This document shows positions 16,219 to 30,256 of a DNA stretch of 64,000 nucleotides, in pieces. Each line of letters begins with the position of its first letter. Position 1 is the first letter of the stretch. Source of the stretch: Cryptosporangium aurantiacum (GTDB lineage: Bacteria; Actinomycetota; Actinomycetes; Mycobacteriales; Cryptosporangiaceae). The position numbers and the translations under genes were made by a program. Location: contig NZ_FRCS01000029.1 in assembly GCF_900143005.1 (NCBI RefSeq), positions 1 to 64,000 of the forward strand, written 5' to 3'. Under the pieces are notes generated by a model that worked only from the letters and a program-made list of their open reading frames with translations, searched no databases and was not told the origin of the DNA.

Positions 16219-18047
16219 CCGTGCCCGACACCGCGGCGGCCCCCGACGACACCGGGACGCCGCCCGTGCCACCGTCGCCGGACGGCCCGTCGGACGGCCC
16301 GTCGGACGGCCCGGGGGACGGCCCGTCGGACGGCCCGTCGGACGGCCCGTCGGACGGCCCGTCGGACGGCCCGGTGGACGGCCTGCCGGACGGCTCGGCG
16401 GACGGCTCGGCGGACGGCGGGGGGAGCGGCGCCGGGAAGCGGCGGGTCACCCGCTCGCTGCTCGGTGCCGCCGGACTGATCGCCGGTCTCACGATTCTGG
16501 CCCGGATCATCGGCTTCGGACGGATCGTCGTCTTCACCGGGACGGTCGGCTACCACGGCGTCGGCGACATCTACCAGGTCGTCAACACGATCCCGAACAT
16601 CGTGTTCGAGATCGTCGCCGGGGGCGCGCTCGCGGCCGTCGTCGTCCCGCTGCTGGCAGGCGCCGCCGACCGGGGCGCACGCGAGACCGTCGACCAGGTG
16701 ACGTCCGCGCTCCTCACCTGGGTCATCGTGCTGCTCGCGCCGCTCGCGGTCGTGGTCAGCCTCGCCGCGGGCCCGATCGTCGCCGCGCTGCTCGGCCCGG
16801 AAGCGAGCGCCGCCGACGGTGAGTTCGGCCGGCTGCTGCTGCGGGTGTTCGCGCCGCAGCTCGTCCTCTACGGCGTCGGGATCGTGCTCACCGGCGTCCT
16901 GCAGGCGCACCGCCGCTTCGCCGGGCCCGCGCTGGCACCGCTGCTCTCCAGCGTGACGGTCATCGCCGCGTACCTGGTCTACGGACGCCTGGAGAGCGGT
17001 GCGGAGACCGCCGCCGAGGTCGGCCGCACCGGGCAGCTCGTGCTGGCGGTCGGCACCACGCTCGGCGTCGTCGTGCTCTCGCTCAGCCTGCTCGTGCCGC
17101 TGCGGGGCACCGGCGTCCGGATCCGGCCGACGCTGAGGTTTCCGGCGGGCTCGGTCGACCGGGTCCGGCGGCTGGTCGGCAGCGGCGTCGCGACGGTCGT
17201 CGGGCAGCAGCTGGCATTGCTGATCGCGCTGCTGCTGGCCAAGCGGTGGTCGGCGCCGGACGGCTCGGTCGTCGTGTTCACGATGGCCCAGACCGTGTTC
17301 CTGCTCCCGTGGGCGGTGCTGGCGGTGCCGCTGGCCACGTCGGCCTACCCGCGGCTGGTCGCGGCCTGGGAGGGGTCCGACCACGACGCGTACCGGCGCA
17401 CGCTGCGGACGACCGTGCACGGCGTCCTGATCCTCTGCGCGCTGGCCACCGCCGCGCTGATCGCGGGCGCCGAACCGGTGGCCGCTCTCGTCACCGCGGC
17501 CGGCGACGGCGACGCCAGCAGGCGCGCAGTGGCTCTCGGCATCGCGTTCTTCGCACCGGGCCTGCTCGGGTACGGGCTGTTCGCGCTGCTCTCCCGCGCG
17601 CTCTACGCCGCCGAGCGGCCCGGGCCCGCCGCCGCTGCGGTACTCGGCGGCTGGGCCGCCACCGCGATCGCGGACGTCGTCCTCGTGTTCACCGTGCCCG
17701 CCGAGTACCGGGTCGCGGCGCTCGCGGCGGGCAACACGATCGGCATGACCGTGCTCGGCGTGGCCCTGCTGGTGCTGGCCGCGCGCCGGGCCGGACCGGG
17801 GACGTTCCGCGGCACCGGGCGGCTCGCGCTGGCCCTGGCACCGGCGACCGCGGTGGCCGCCGCCGCGGGCGCCTGGGCCGCGTCGGCGGTGCCGGGAGAG
17901 AGCCTGCTCGCCGCCGTCGGCGCGGGCGCGCTGGCCGCGGTGGTGGTCCTCGTGCTGTTCGGAGGCCTTTTGCGATCCGTCGGTCGGCTGGTCGGGGCCG
18001 AGACGGCCGTACCACTACCCCGACCCGGGCGTCCTCGGCGAAAGTGA
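16215..18047 (+). CDS. MurJ/MviN-type lipid flippase
   Basis: 610 aa from GTG 16215, coupled to the previous gene. The first ~75 residues are a DGPS-repeat acidic tail. The rest has about 14 TM helices with MOP-superfamily features (ILARIIGFGRIVVFTGTVGYHGVGDIYQVVNTIPNIVFEIVAGGALAA in short form: ARIIGFGR, QVVNTIPN, VAGGALAAVVVPLL). MurJ flips lipid II in peptidoglycan synthesis. Actinobacteria usually carry a separate larger murJ near the chromosome terminus, so this could be a second flippase for the product of the neighbouring transferases. Confidence 0.82.
   Translation: MTVPDTAAAPDDTGTPPVPPSPDGPSDGPSDGPGDGPSDGPSDGPSDGPSDGPVDGLPDGSADGSADGGGSGAGKRRVTRSLLGAAGLIAGLTILARIIGFGRIVVFTGTVGYHGVGDIYQVVNTIPNIVFEIVAGGALAAVVVPLLAGAADRGARETVDQVTSALLTWVIVLLAPLAVVVSLAAGPIVAALLGPEASAADGEFGRLLLRVFAPQLVLYGVGIVLTGVLQAHRRFAGPALAPLLSSVTVIAAYLVYGRLESGAETAAEVGRTGQLVLAVGTTLGVVVLSLSLLVPLRGTGVRIRPTLRFPAGSVDRVRRLVGSGVATVVGQQLALLIALLLAKRWSAPDGSVVVFTMAQTVFLLPWAVLAVPLATSAYPRLVAAWEGSDHDAYRRTLRTTVHGVLILCALATAALIAGAEPVAALVTAAGDGDASRRAVALGIAFFAPGLLGYGLFALLSRALYAAERPGPAAAAVLGGWAATAIADVVLVFTVPAEYRVAALAAGNTIGMTVLGVALLVLAARRAGPGTFRGTGRLALALAPATAVAAAAGAWAASAVPGESLLAAVGAGALAAVVVLVLFGGLLRSVGRLVGAETAVPLPRPGRPRRK
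16281..16395 (+). repeat. 12-bp DGPS-coding tandem repeats
   Basis: GACGGCCCGTCG-type units repeat about eight times in frame in the N-terminal cytoplasmic tail of the flippase gene; variants GGGGAC and GTGGAC interrupt the series. A hot spot for length variation. Confidence 0.85.
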
Positions 18048-18099
18048 CCAGGCATGCTGGGACCACAGGTTTAACGACCGACCACGAAGGAGTGAAGAC

Positions 18100-19203
18100 G
18101 TGAGCAGCGGACGGCCACGGGTAGCGCTGGTGCTCGCGTCGAGCACGGGCGGCGTCGGGCGTCACGTCCGGTCGCTCACCGAGCAGCTGGTGAAGTCCGG
18201 CCATCGCGTGGACGTGTACGGCCCGGCCGCCACCGAGGAGCTGTTCGGCTTCCGGGCGGTCGGTGCCGGGTTCGCGCCGCTGGAGATCCCGGCCCGCCCG
18301 CATCCGCTCCGGGACGCGACCGCGGTCGCCACGCTCCGCCGTCGCGTGCGGGCCGACCGTCCGGACGTGGTGCACGCGCACGGGCTGCGTGCCGGTCTGG
18401 TGGCCGCCGCGGCCGGCCGGCGCCCGCTCGTCGTCACCTGGCACAACATGTTGATGCCGACGCAGGCCCGCAACCCGGTGCTGCGCGGCCTGGAACGCGT
18501 CGTGGCCCGGTCCGCGGACCTCACGCTCACCGCCTCCGACGACCTCATCGCCCGGGTGCTGCGCCTCGGCGGGCGGGACGTCCGCCCCGGCCCGGTGGCC
18601 GCACCGACGCTCGATCCACCGACCAAAACCCGGGACCAGGTCAGAGCGGAGCTCGGCGTCGACGGCCCGCTCGTGCTCACCGTCGGCCGCCTGCACCCGC
18701 AGAAGCGCCTGGACGTGCTGATCGACGCGTCGGCCGGGTGGGCACCGGCGACCGTCGTGATCGCCGGGAGCGGTCCGGAGGAGAACGCGCTCCGCACGCG
18801 GGCCGCCGAGCACAACGCGCCGGTGCGGTTCCTCGGGCACCGCACCGACGTCGCGGAGCTGCTCGCGGCGTGCGATGTCGCGGTGGTCACCAGCGACTGG
18901 GAAGCGCGCCAGCTGTTCGCGCAGGAGACTCTGCGGGCCGGGCGCCCGCTGGTGGCGACCGCGGTGGGCGGTGTCCCCGGCCTGGTCGGCGACGGCGCCC
19001 GGCTGGTCCCGCCCGGTGACCCGAAGGCCGTCGGTGCGGCGGTCCGGGCTCTTCTGGACGATCCGGACGCGGCCGCGACGCTGGCCGCGCGCGGCGCCGA
19101 GGTCGCGGCGTCCTGGCCGGACGAAGCCACGGTCGCCGCCCACGCCGCGGCCGTCTACGCCGAGCTCCGTGGGGTCCCGTCCGCCAGCGGGGCGCCCTCG
19201 TGA
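18100..19203 (+). CDS. GT4-family glycosyltransferase
   Basis: 367 aa from GTG 18100 with GGAG upstream. It shows the GT-B fold: an N-terminal Gly-rich loop (STGGVGRHVRSLTEQL), HAHGLRAG, a linker, then LVLTVGRLHPQKRLDVLIDA (~185) and the donor-site segment QETLRAGRPLVATAVGGVPGLV (~270). Such enzymes retain anomeric configuration and use nucleotide sugars or phosphosugars. A glycosyltransferase just before pyrG is common in Streptomyces. The substrate is not predictable. The stop overlaps the next start. Confidence 0.85.
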   Translation: MSSGRPRVALVLASSTGGVGRHVRSLTEQLVKSGHRVDVYGPAATEELFGFRAVGAGFAPLEIPARPHPLRDATAVATLRRRVRADRPDVVHAHGLRAGLVAAAAGRRPLVVTWHNMLMPTQARNPVLRGLERVVARSADLTLTASDDLIARVLRLGGRDVRPGPVAAPTLDPPTKTRDQVRAELGVDGPLVLTVGRLHPQKRLDVLIDASAGWAPATVVIAGSGPEENALRTRAAEHNAPVRFLGHRTDVAELLAACDVAVVTSDWEARQLFAQETLRAGRPLVATAVGGVPGLVGDGARLVPPGDPKAVGAAVRALLDDPDAAATLAARGAEVAASWPDEATVAAHAAAVYAELRGVPSASGAPS

Positions 19204-21673
19204 AAGCCGGACGAAGCGGGCCAGGGCCCTTCACCGGCGTCCCGGGGGAGCGGCCGGTCTCGCTGCTGCTCCGGGTCGCGGCGGTGTGCGCGGTCGTGGT
19301 CATCGCCGCGATCACCGGCATCACCGCGGTGCCGGGGCTACCGGTGGCGGCGCCCAGCGCGGTGACCGCACCGACCGACCACGTCGTCGTGGTCGGGGTC
19401 AGCGGCCTGCGGTGGGACGACGTCGACGAACGCCGCACCCCGACGCTCTGGCGCCTGCTCGGCGACGGCAGTGCCGGCGCGCTGTCGGTGCGGGCGGCCG
19501 GCGCGCTCACCTGCCCGGCCGACGGCTGGGTGACGCTCGGCGCGGGCAACCGCGGACGCGGACCGCGGCACGGCATGTCCTGCCCGGCCCGGTTCCCGCT
19601 GCAGGCGCCGGTCACCACCCGGGCGGAGGGCGCGCGCCTGCCCGACCAGGACGCGCTGCTGGCCCGCAACAGCGAGCTGTCCCAGGGCACCCAGCCGGGT
19701 GCCCTGGCCGACGGCGTCCGGTGCGTGACCGCGGTCGGGTCGGGCGCGGCGGTCGCCGCCGCCCACCCCAGCGGCCGCATCGACCGGTACACGCCGACGC
19801 TGCCCGCCGACCCGACCGAACTGCTCACCCGCTGCCCGGTGACGCTGGTCGAGGCGCCGACGATCGCGGAGACCACCGCGCGCGACCACCAGGCGTCGAC
19901 GATGGACGCGCTGATCGGACGGGTGGACGCTGCCCGGCCGCCCGGCTCGCTGCTGATCGTCGTCGGCGTCGCCGACACCGGCGACACCCCGCGCCTGCAC
20001 GTCGTCCTCGCGGTCGGCCCCGGCTTCGAGCCGGGCGCCGAACTCACGTCGCCGACGACCGGCAAGGCGCCGTTCGTTCAGCTGATGGACATCGCCCCGA
20101 CCGCGATCTCCGCGCTCGGCCTCGACCCGGTGCCGTCGATGAACGGCGTCGCGATGGTGAGCGCCGGAACGCAGGCGGCGACTCCGGCCGGTGAGATCGC
20201 CCGGCTGGTCGACCAGGATCGGGCCGCCGCGGTGCAGCGGCCGCTGGTGCAGCCGTTCTTCACGGTGATGGTCGTCGCGGTGATCGCCCTGCTCGTGCTG
20301 TCCTGGCGGCTGGTGTTCCGGCGCTGGCACACGGTGGTCGCCCAGGCGATCCCGGCGCCGCTGACCAAGGGTGCGGCCGGGAAACGCACACCCGGACGGC
20401 CCCGCTGGCCACGGACGATCGAGGTCGTCGAGGTCCTCGCGGTCGTGTTGGCCACGGTGCCGGTGGCGGCGTTCGCCGCGAACATCGTCCCGTGGTGGCG
20501 GTCGGATCACCCGCTGTTCGTCTGCATCACGCTGATCCTGGCCGGGATGACCGCGCTGACCGGACTCGCCTACGGCGGCCCCTGGCGGGGGCGGCCCACC
20601 GGTCCGATCGGCTGCGTCGCGGTGGGTACCGCGCTGGTGCTCGCCGCCGACGTGCTCACCGGCAGCAACCTGCAGCTCAACGCGCTCCCCGGGTACTCGC
20701 CGCTGGTCGCGGGCCGGTTCACCGGCTTCGGCAACCTCGCGTTCGGCGTCTTCGCGGCCGGCGTCCTGATCGGCATCGGCTGCCTGGCCCAGGCCGTGCC
20801 CGGCTGGCGCCGCCCGACGCTGTTCACGGTGGCCGGCGCCGCCGCCGTGCTGATCGTCGGCGCGCCCGGGTGGGGCGCCGACATCGGGGGCATCCTGGCG
20901 CTGACGCCGGCGGTGCTGCTGGCCGCGGTCCGGCTGAGCGGGCGGCGGGTGTCCGGCGGTGTCGTCGCGGGCGCCGCGGTGGCCGCGCTCGGCACCGTGT
21001 CGGCGTTCGCCGCCGCCGATTACGCCCGGCCCGAGGAGGACCGGTCACACCTGGGCCGGTTCGTCGCCCAGCTGCTCGACGGCTCGGCGGGCACCGTGAT
21101 CCAGCGGAAGGCGGAGGCCAACGTCAACCTGCTGCTGACCAGCCAGCTGACGCTCCTCGTGCTGGCGGTCGCGGTGTTCGTCACGTTCGTCCTGCTGGTG
21201 CCGACCGGTCGGCTCCGCCGGGTGCTCGGCCTCTACCCGGCCGTGCGGGCGGGGCTGGTCGGGCTGCTCGTCGCGGCGGTGCTCGGCTTCGGGCTGAACG
21301 ACTCCGGCGTCGCGGTCCCCGCGTTCGCCGTGATGGTGGCGGTGCCGCTCGCGATCGCGCTGACGATCCGGGTGGCTCTCGCCGGGCAGCGACCGGTCCG
21401 CCGGGAGCTGCCGCTCTGGTCCCCGGAGGTGGCGCCCCCGCTGCTGCCGTCGGACCACGGTCCGGACGCCGGTGGCACGACCGCCGACGCTCCGGACCCC
21501 GAACCGGACAACCCCCCTTCGACAGGCGGAGAACCCGTTGTGCCTGAGGCCAGCCCGGTGAGTGCCCAGTCCGAGAACGCCGACCCCGACGCCGAAGCCG
21601 CGCCCGCACCACCGTCCCAGCGGCCACCGACCCGGGACGCCGAGAGCGTGGCCCCGAGCGGCCGGGGGACGCG

Positions 21674-21677
<4 letters not shown>
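19200..21677 (+). CDS. polytopic membrane protein with AlkP-like domain, paralogue A
   Basis: 825 aa from GTG 19200. One N-terminal TM (~22-45) precedes an exported domain (~60-320) with patterns of the alkaline-phosphatase/phosphodiesterase superfamily (VVVVGVSGLRWDDV, TPTLWRLLGDGSAG, LMDIAPTAISALGL). About ten TM helices (~355-730) and a charged disordered tail follow. The usual catalytic Thr/Ser and metal ligands (SDHG-type motif) are not obvious; VADTGDTPRLHV occupies that place, so it may be inactive. It is ~40% similar by eye to the next gene, so a tandem duplication. An envelope role is inferred from the neighbours. Confidence 0.7.
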
Positions 21678-26293
<4,616 letters not shown>

Positions 26294-26296
<3 letters not shown>

Positions 26297-26400
26297 TGCA
26301 CGGCCGCCGAGGGGCGAGCCTGACAGGCGAGCGCGAGGCCTTGAGACCACCGCAAGGTCGAGGCGGCCTCGCGCTCGACTGCCAGCCTCGTCCTCGGCGC
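26294..26400 (-). repeat. dispersed hairpin repeat, copy 2
   Basis: Inverted copy of 5181-5287. It begins TAGTGCACGGCC, where TAG is the Nudix stop codon, runs through GAGCCTGACAGGCGAGCGCG and ends CTGCCAGCCTCGTCCTCGGC. Its arms are self-complementary over ~35 bp. Like copy 1 it lies between two convergent genes (Nudix and TM2 protein). Confidence 0.85.
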
Positions 26401-26442
26401 GCTCCGCGTCAGAGCACGAGCGCCTACGGCCCAGAAAGGTAG

Positions 26443-26474
26443 AGCGCCGCGGCCCGAGAACGGGCCGCGGCGCT
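26443..26474. terminator. bidirectional terminator hairpin
   Basis: AGCGCCGCGGCCC (26443-26455) and GGGCCGCGGCGCT (26462-26474) form a perfect 13-bp stem with a GAGAAC loop between the convergent Nudix and TM2 genes. No U-tract is present. Confidence 0.75.
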
Positions 26475-26488
26475 GGGGACGGTACTGC

Positions 26489-26818
26489 TCAGTTCGGGCG
26501 GAGCGGGCGGCCCTGGGCGTCCGTGCCGCCGTTGACGAGGATCATGATCCCGTCGATCAGCGGCCAGAGGGCACCGAGGCCACAGGTGAGCCACGTGGCC
26601 GCGATCTGACCGATCGCGATGCCGGTGTGACCGGTGTAGAACCGACCGGCGCCGAAGCTACCGAGCAGAATGCCGAGCAGTCCGGCGATCAGCTTCGACT
26701 TGTCGGAGTACGGAAGGCCGGACGCCGGGTCGACGGCGCCGTAACCCGGCTGACCGCCGGGGTAGCCGCCGGGCTGCTGCCCGCCGGGGTACTGGCCAGG
26801 AGGTGGAGAGTAGGTCAT
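26489..26818 (-). CDS. TM2-domain membrane protein
   Basis: 109 aa, start ATG 26818 (MTYSPPPGQYP). Residues 1-~40 are Pro/Gly/Gln/Tyr-rich (GGQQPGGYPGGQPGYG). Then comes a TM2 domain: KSKLIAGLLGILLGSFGAGRFYTGHTGIAIGQ, a short turn, and TWLTCGLGALWPLIDGIMIL. TM2 proteins are small two-helix membrane proteins of unknown function, common in actinobacteria. TACGCT eight bases before the start codon could be a -10 for near-leaderless transcription, since no good ribosome-binding site is present. Confidence 0.85.
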   Translation of the reverse strand: MTYSPPPGQYPGGQQPGGYPGGQPGYGAVDPASGLPYSDKSKLIAGLLGILLGSFGAGRFYTGHTGIAIGQIAATWLTCGLGALWPLIDGIMILVNGGTDAQGRPLRPN

Positions 26819-26900
26819 GGCGCCGCAGCGTAGTGGGCTCGGGTTAGCGCGCACGATCGGGTAGGCGACAACTGTGAATTCATGCCCGTTTTGTTGTTAA

Positions 26901-26928
26901 TTGCCCACCGACTTGCGTCGTTTATCCT
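26901..26928 (+). promoter_or_regulatory. probable promoter of ald
   Basis: TTGCCC (26901-26906), 16 bases, TATCCT (26923-26928) in an unusually AT-rich patch of the 26819-27049 gap. ACTTGC (26911-26916) and GCAAGT (26933-26938) form a 6-bp inverted repeat flanking the -10, a possible regulator site. The predicted leader is ~115 nt. Confidence 0.4.
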
Positions 26929-27049
26929 CTAGGCAAGTCACAACCTACGGGGGTTTCCAGCCACGGATTCACGACAAGCCCTCGCTGATCGTCATCGTTT
27001 CCCCACGCAACGATGTCGTCCGGCGCGGTGGTGGGGAAAGGTGGACGGC

Positions 27050-28165
27050 GTGAAGATCGGTGTCCCGGCAGAGGTGAAGAACCACGAGTACCGGGTCGCG
27101 TTGACCCCGGCCGGCGCGCACGAACTGGTCCGGCACGGCCACGAGGTCGTGGTCGAGGCCGGCGCGGGCCTGGGCTCCTCGGTGACCGACGACGACTTCG
27201 CCGCCGCCGGCGCGCGGATCGTCACCGGCCCGGACGCGGTCTGGGGCGAGGCCGAGCTCGTGCTCAAGGTGAAGGAGCCGATCGCCGAGGAGTACGACCG
27301 GATGCGTCCCGGTCTGACGCTCTTCACGTACCTGCACCTGGCCGCGTCGAAGGAGTGCACCGACGCGCTGGTCGACCGGAAGGTCACCGGCATCGCCTAC
27401 GAGACCGTCGAGCTGGCCGACCGGTCGCTGCCGCTGCTGGCGCCGATGAGCGAGGTCGCCGGCCGGCTCGCGCCCCAGGTCGGCGCGTACCACCTGATGC
27501 GGTCGGGCGGTGGGCGCGGCACGTTGATGGGCGGGGTCTCCGGCGTCTACGCGGCGAAGACCGTCGTGATCGGCGCGGGCGTCTCCGGGATGAACGCGGC
27601 CGCGATCGCGCTCGGCATGCAGGCCGAGGTGCTGCTGCTCGACACCGACCTGAACAAGCTGCGCGCCGCCGACCGGATCTACCAGGGCCACCTGCAGACC
27701 GTGGCGTCCAACAGCTACGAGATCGAACGCGCGGTGACCGACGCCGACCTGGTGATCGGCGCGGTGCTGGTCGCGGGGGCCCGGGCACCGAAGCTCGTCT
27801 CGAACGCGCTGGTCGCCGAGATGAAGCCCGGCAGCGTTCTCGTCGACATCGCGATCGACCAGGGCGGATGCTTCGAGGACTCGCGTCCGACCACGCACGC
27901 CGAACCGACGTACCGGGTGCACGACTCGGTGTTCTACTGCGTCGCGAACATGCCTGGCGCGGTGCCGCACACCTCGACGTACGCGCTGACCAACGTGACG
28001 CTGCCCTACGTCCTGCAACTGGCGGACAAGGGCTGGCGAGACGCCCTGCGCGCCGACCCGGCGCTCGCGCTCGGCCTCAACACGTTCGACGGCCAGGTCG
28101 TCTCCGAGCCGGTGGCGGCCGCGCACGGCCGGACGGCGCTGCCACTCGCCGACGTCCTGGCCTGA
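27050..28165 (+). CDS. ald: alanine dehydrogenase
   Basis: 371 aa from GTG 27050, which gives the canonical N-terminus [20 protein letters not shown] and the same length as M. tuberculosis Ald; in-frame GTG 27041 is an alternative. Substrate-side residues sit in [12 protein letters not shown], the NAD fold in [14 protein letters not shown] (~170) and [11 protein letters not shown], and the C-terminal active-site loop in [18 protein letters not shown]. It interconverts L-alanine and pyruvate plus ammonia with NAD(H). Placement between the pyrG and xerD-parA segments recalls Streptomyces. Confidence 0.95.
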   Translation: MKIGVPAEVKNHEYRVALTPAGAHELVRHGHEVVVEAGAGLGSSVTDDDFAAAGARIVTGPDAVWGEAELVLKVKEPIAEEYDRMRPGLTLFTYLHLAASKECTDALVDRKVTGIAYETVELADRSLPLLAPMSEVAGRLAPQVGAYHLMRSGGGRGTLMGGVSGVYAAKTVVIGAGVSGMNAAAIALGMQAEVLLLDTDLNKLRAADRIYQGHLQTVASNSYEIERAVTDADLVIGAVLVAGARAPKLVSNALVAEMKPGSVLVDIAIDQGGCFEDSRPTTHAEPTYRVHDSVFYCVANMPGAVPHTSTYALTNVTLPYVLQLADKGWRDALRADPALALGLNTFDGQVVSEPVAAAHGRTALPLADVLA

Positions 28166-28180
28166 CGCACCGGGCGTTGT

Positions 28181-28202
28181 TGTCGGACCGACCGGCTACG
28201 GT
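28181..28202 (+). promoter_or_regulatory. leaderless promoter of xerD, partial RecA-NDp match
   Basis: TTGTCGGAC ending at 28188, exactly eight bases, then TACGGT (28197-28202), six bases before GTG 28209. The spacing equals the RecA-NDp consensus, but the last two bases of the upstream box differ (AC for TG). At minimum it is a good leaderless -10. Confidence 0.5.
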
Positions 28203-28208
28203 CGCTCC

Positions 28209-29156
28209 GTGGAGGCGCTGCAGCGGGCCGTACGGGGGTATCTCGATCACCTCGCGGTCGAGCGCAACCTGGCCCGGAACACGCTGCTGGCCTACCGCCG
28301 CGACCTGGCCCGGTACGTCGAGTTCCTGACCACCCGCGGCATCGACGGGCTCGAACACGTCGGCGAGCGCGACGTCGGCGATTTCCTGGCCGGTCTGCGG
28401 GCCGGCGACGAGGACCACCCGCCGCTCGCCGCGTCGTCCGCGGCCAGGGCGGTGGTGGCCGTCCGCGGCCTGCACCGCTTCGCGGTGCGCGACGGGCGCG
28501 CCGGGTCCGACCCGGCGCGGGAGGTCCGGCCCCCGACGCCGGCGCGCCGGTTGCCCAAGGCGCTCCCTCTCGCCGAGATCGAACGCCTGTTGGACGCCGC
28601 CGGGCCGGCCTCCGACGCGGGGGATGCCGGGGAGGCGACGCCGCTCGCACTGCGGGACCGGGCGCTGCTCGAGCTGCTCTACGGCACCGGCGCGCGGATC
28701 TCCGAGGCGGTGGGGCTGGCGGTGGACGATGTGCCCACCGGTGAGCGCGACACGGTCGCGCTGACCGGCAAGGGCGACCGGACGAGGCTGGTGCCGGTCG
28801 GCTCGTACGCCCGCCGCGCGCTCGACGCCTACCTGGTGCGCGCCCGGCCCGCGCTGGCCAGAGCCGGGCGGGGAACGCCCGCGCTGTTCCTCAACGCCCG
28901 CGGTGGGCGGCTGACCCGGCAGGGGGCGTGGGGAATCCTGGGGGCCGCGGCCGAACGTGCCGGGCTGGCCGGGCGGGTGTCGCCGCACACGCTGCGGCAC
29001 TCGTTCGCGACCCACCTGCTCGACGGCGGCGCCGACGTGCGCGTCGTCCAGGAGCTGCTCGGGCACGCGTCGGTGGCGACCACCCAGATCTACACGCTGG
29101 TCACCGCCGAAAGACTCCGCGAGGCCTACCTGACCTCCCACCCACGGGCCCTCTAG
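28209..29156 (+). CDS. xerD: tyrosine recombinase XerD
   Basis: 315 aa from GTG 28209; there is no ribosome-binding site but a -10 lies six bases upstream. The N-terminal SAM-like core-binding domain ([23 protein letters not shown]) precedes a catalytic domain with Arg in GTGARISE (~163), Lys in GKGDRTR, His-x-x-Arg in [12 protein letters not shown] (~259-262), His in LLGHAS and Tyr in QIYTLV (~295). XerD with XerC resolves chromosome dimers at dif. The position before parA-scpA-scpB matches Rv1701 and argues against a phage integrase. Confidence 0.93.
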   Translation: MEALQRAVRGYLDHLAVERNLARNTLLAYRRDLARYVEFLTTRGIDGLEHVGERDVGDFLAGLRAGDEDHPPLAASSAARAVVAVRGLHRFAVRDGRAGSDPAREVRPPTPARRLPKALPLAEIERLLDAAGPASDAGDAGEATPLALRDRALLELLYGTGARISEAVGLAVDDVPTGERDTVALTGKGDRTRLVPVGSYARRALDAYLVRARPALARAGRGTPALFLNARGGRLTRQGAWGILGAAAERAGLAGRVSPHTLRHSFATHLLDGGADVRVVQELLGHASVATTQIYTLVTAERLREAYLTSHPRAL

Positions 29157-29157
29157 C

Positions 29158-29194
29158 GCTCTGCACAGACAAACGGCGGCGGGCCGTGCAGAGC
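29158..29194 (+). terminator. hairpin after xerD
   Basis: GCTCTGCAC (29158-29166) pairs with GTGCAGAGC (29186-29194), two bases past the xerD stop. The rest of the gap to 29396 is G-rich and holds no gene I can support. Confidence 0.6.
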
Positions 29195-29396
29195 CATGCA
29201 TACCCCCAGCGGGGGAGGGTGGGCCAGCAACCACGCATGGGGGAGCGGGGCGTCACGGGGGGTGGGACCGCGCGGCGGGTGCGGAAGGTCCCGGAGTCGG
29301 CCAGGCAGGCGTAATCAGGGTCTTTTGGGGGAGAAGCCGGATGAGACGCGCGCCCTTTCTCGCGAGGCTGAAAGCCGACGCGAGGAGGTCGGGGCG

Positions 29397-30080
29397 ATGG
29401 GCGCGGGACGGATCGTGGCGGTGGCGGCGCTGGCAGCGGCGGCTGCGCTGGTGGGCGGATGCGACTGGGTACTGACCGAGAAGGACACACAGCAGTACGA
29501 GGTGAGCGGCGACGTGCACACGCTGTCGGTCAGCGGGACGGCCGTCGACCTCGACGTGGTGACCGGCAACGGGCCGGTCGTCGTGGACGAGGTGATCCGA
29601 TACAACGGCAGTTCACCGGCGACCAGCCATCGCGTGACCGACGGGACGCTCCGGCTGGAGTCGGCCGGCTGCACCGAGGGCGAGGCATGCCGGGTGCGGT
29701 ACCGGGTCACGGTTCCGGCCGACACGCGGCTCGTGGTGGCGGTCGACGCGGGCACGGTCGAGACGAGTGGGCTCACCGGTGACCTCGACCTCGAGCTGGA
29801 AGCCGGTCAGGTCACCGCGCGCCGGGCGGCGAGCAGCCGGGCGGACGTGCGGGTGGATGTCGGCGATGTGGACCTGCGGTACGCGCAGGCACCCGACCGC
29901 GTCGCGGTGACGACCGGCACCGGCGCGGTCTCGGTCAAGCTGCCGACCACCGGCGACTACGCGGTGCGCACGCACACCGACGTCGGTGACACCGAGGTCT
30001 CGGTGCCGCGCGTTCCGTCCTCGCCCCGGGCGGTCGATGTGCGTGTGGACGTCGGTCAGATCACGGTGGCGTCCGCATAG
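29397..30080 (+). CDS. DUF4097-type lipoprotein
   Basis: 227 aa from ATG 29397 with GAGGAGG eight bases upstream. A lipoprotein signal peptide ends in LVGGC (Cys23 or so). The mature part is a repetitive beta-helix-like domain of the DUF4097/adhesin family: VSGDVHTLSVSGTAVDLDV, RLVVAVDAGTVETSGLTGDLDLELEAGQV and ADVRVDVGDVDLRYA in sequence, with short beta strands alternating with turns. The function of this family is unknown. A pair of cysteines (SAGCTEGEAC) may form a disulfide outside the membrane. Confidence 0.75.
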   Translation: MGAGRIVAVAALAAAAALVGGCDWVLTEKDTQQYEVSGDVHTLSVSGTAVDLDVVTGNGPVVVDEVIRYNGSSPATSHRVTDGTLRLESAGCTEGEACRVRYRVTVPADTRLVVAVDAGTVETSGLTGDLDLELEAGQVTARRAASSRADVRVDVGDVDLRYAQAPDRVAVTTGTGAVSVKLPTTGDYAVRTHTDVGDTEVSVPRVPSSPRAVDVRVDVGQITVASA

Positions 30081-30135
30081 GAGATTCGGCACGTCGGACG
30101 ACACGCCGAGCGACTTGCGGGTTTATCGACAATCT

Positions 30136-30164
30136 TTGCTTTGGCCCCACCAGCTCCCTAGGGT
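30136..30164 (+). promoter_or_regulatory. sigma-A-type promoter of the parA operon
   Basis: TTGCTT (30136-30141), 17-base spacer, TAGGGT (30159-30164). The predicted start near 30171 leaves a leader of ~86 nt that contains an 8-bp hairpin, CTCGTCCG (30213-30220)/CGGACGAG (30224-30231), before the ribosome-binding site. Confidence 0.55.
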
Positions 30165-30256
30165 TCACGGCAAGTTCGGCGGACTCTGCCGTCGCACTCG
30201 TACATGGGGGGACTCGTCCGCAGCGGACGAGGCGGATTGCGGCGGGAGCTGGTGAG

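Noticed and set aside
14991-17420. Long minus-strand frame over the transferase and flippase genes
   Set aside because: It has no recognisable domain and runs through the repeat tails; the codon pattern supports the plus strand.
28209-29156. Phage or genomic-island integrase
   Set aside because: Sequence and synteny (between ald and the parA-scpAB segment) identify housekeeping XerD; no att-like repeats or tRNA are nearby.
29196-29396. N-terminal extension of the DUF4097 lipoprotein
   Set aside because: It would bury the lipoprotein signal peptide internally; ATG 29397 has GAGGAGG eight bases upstream.
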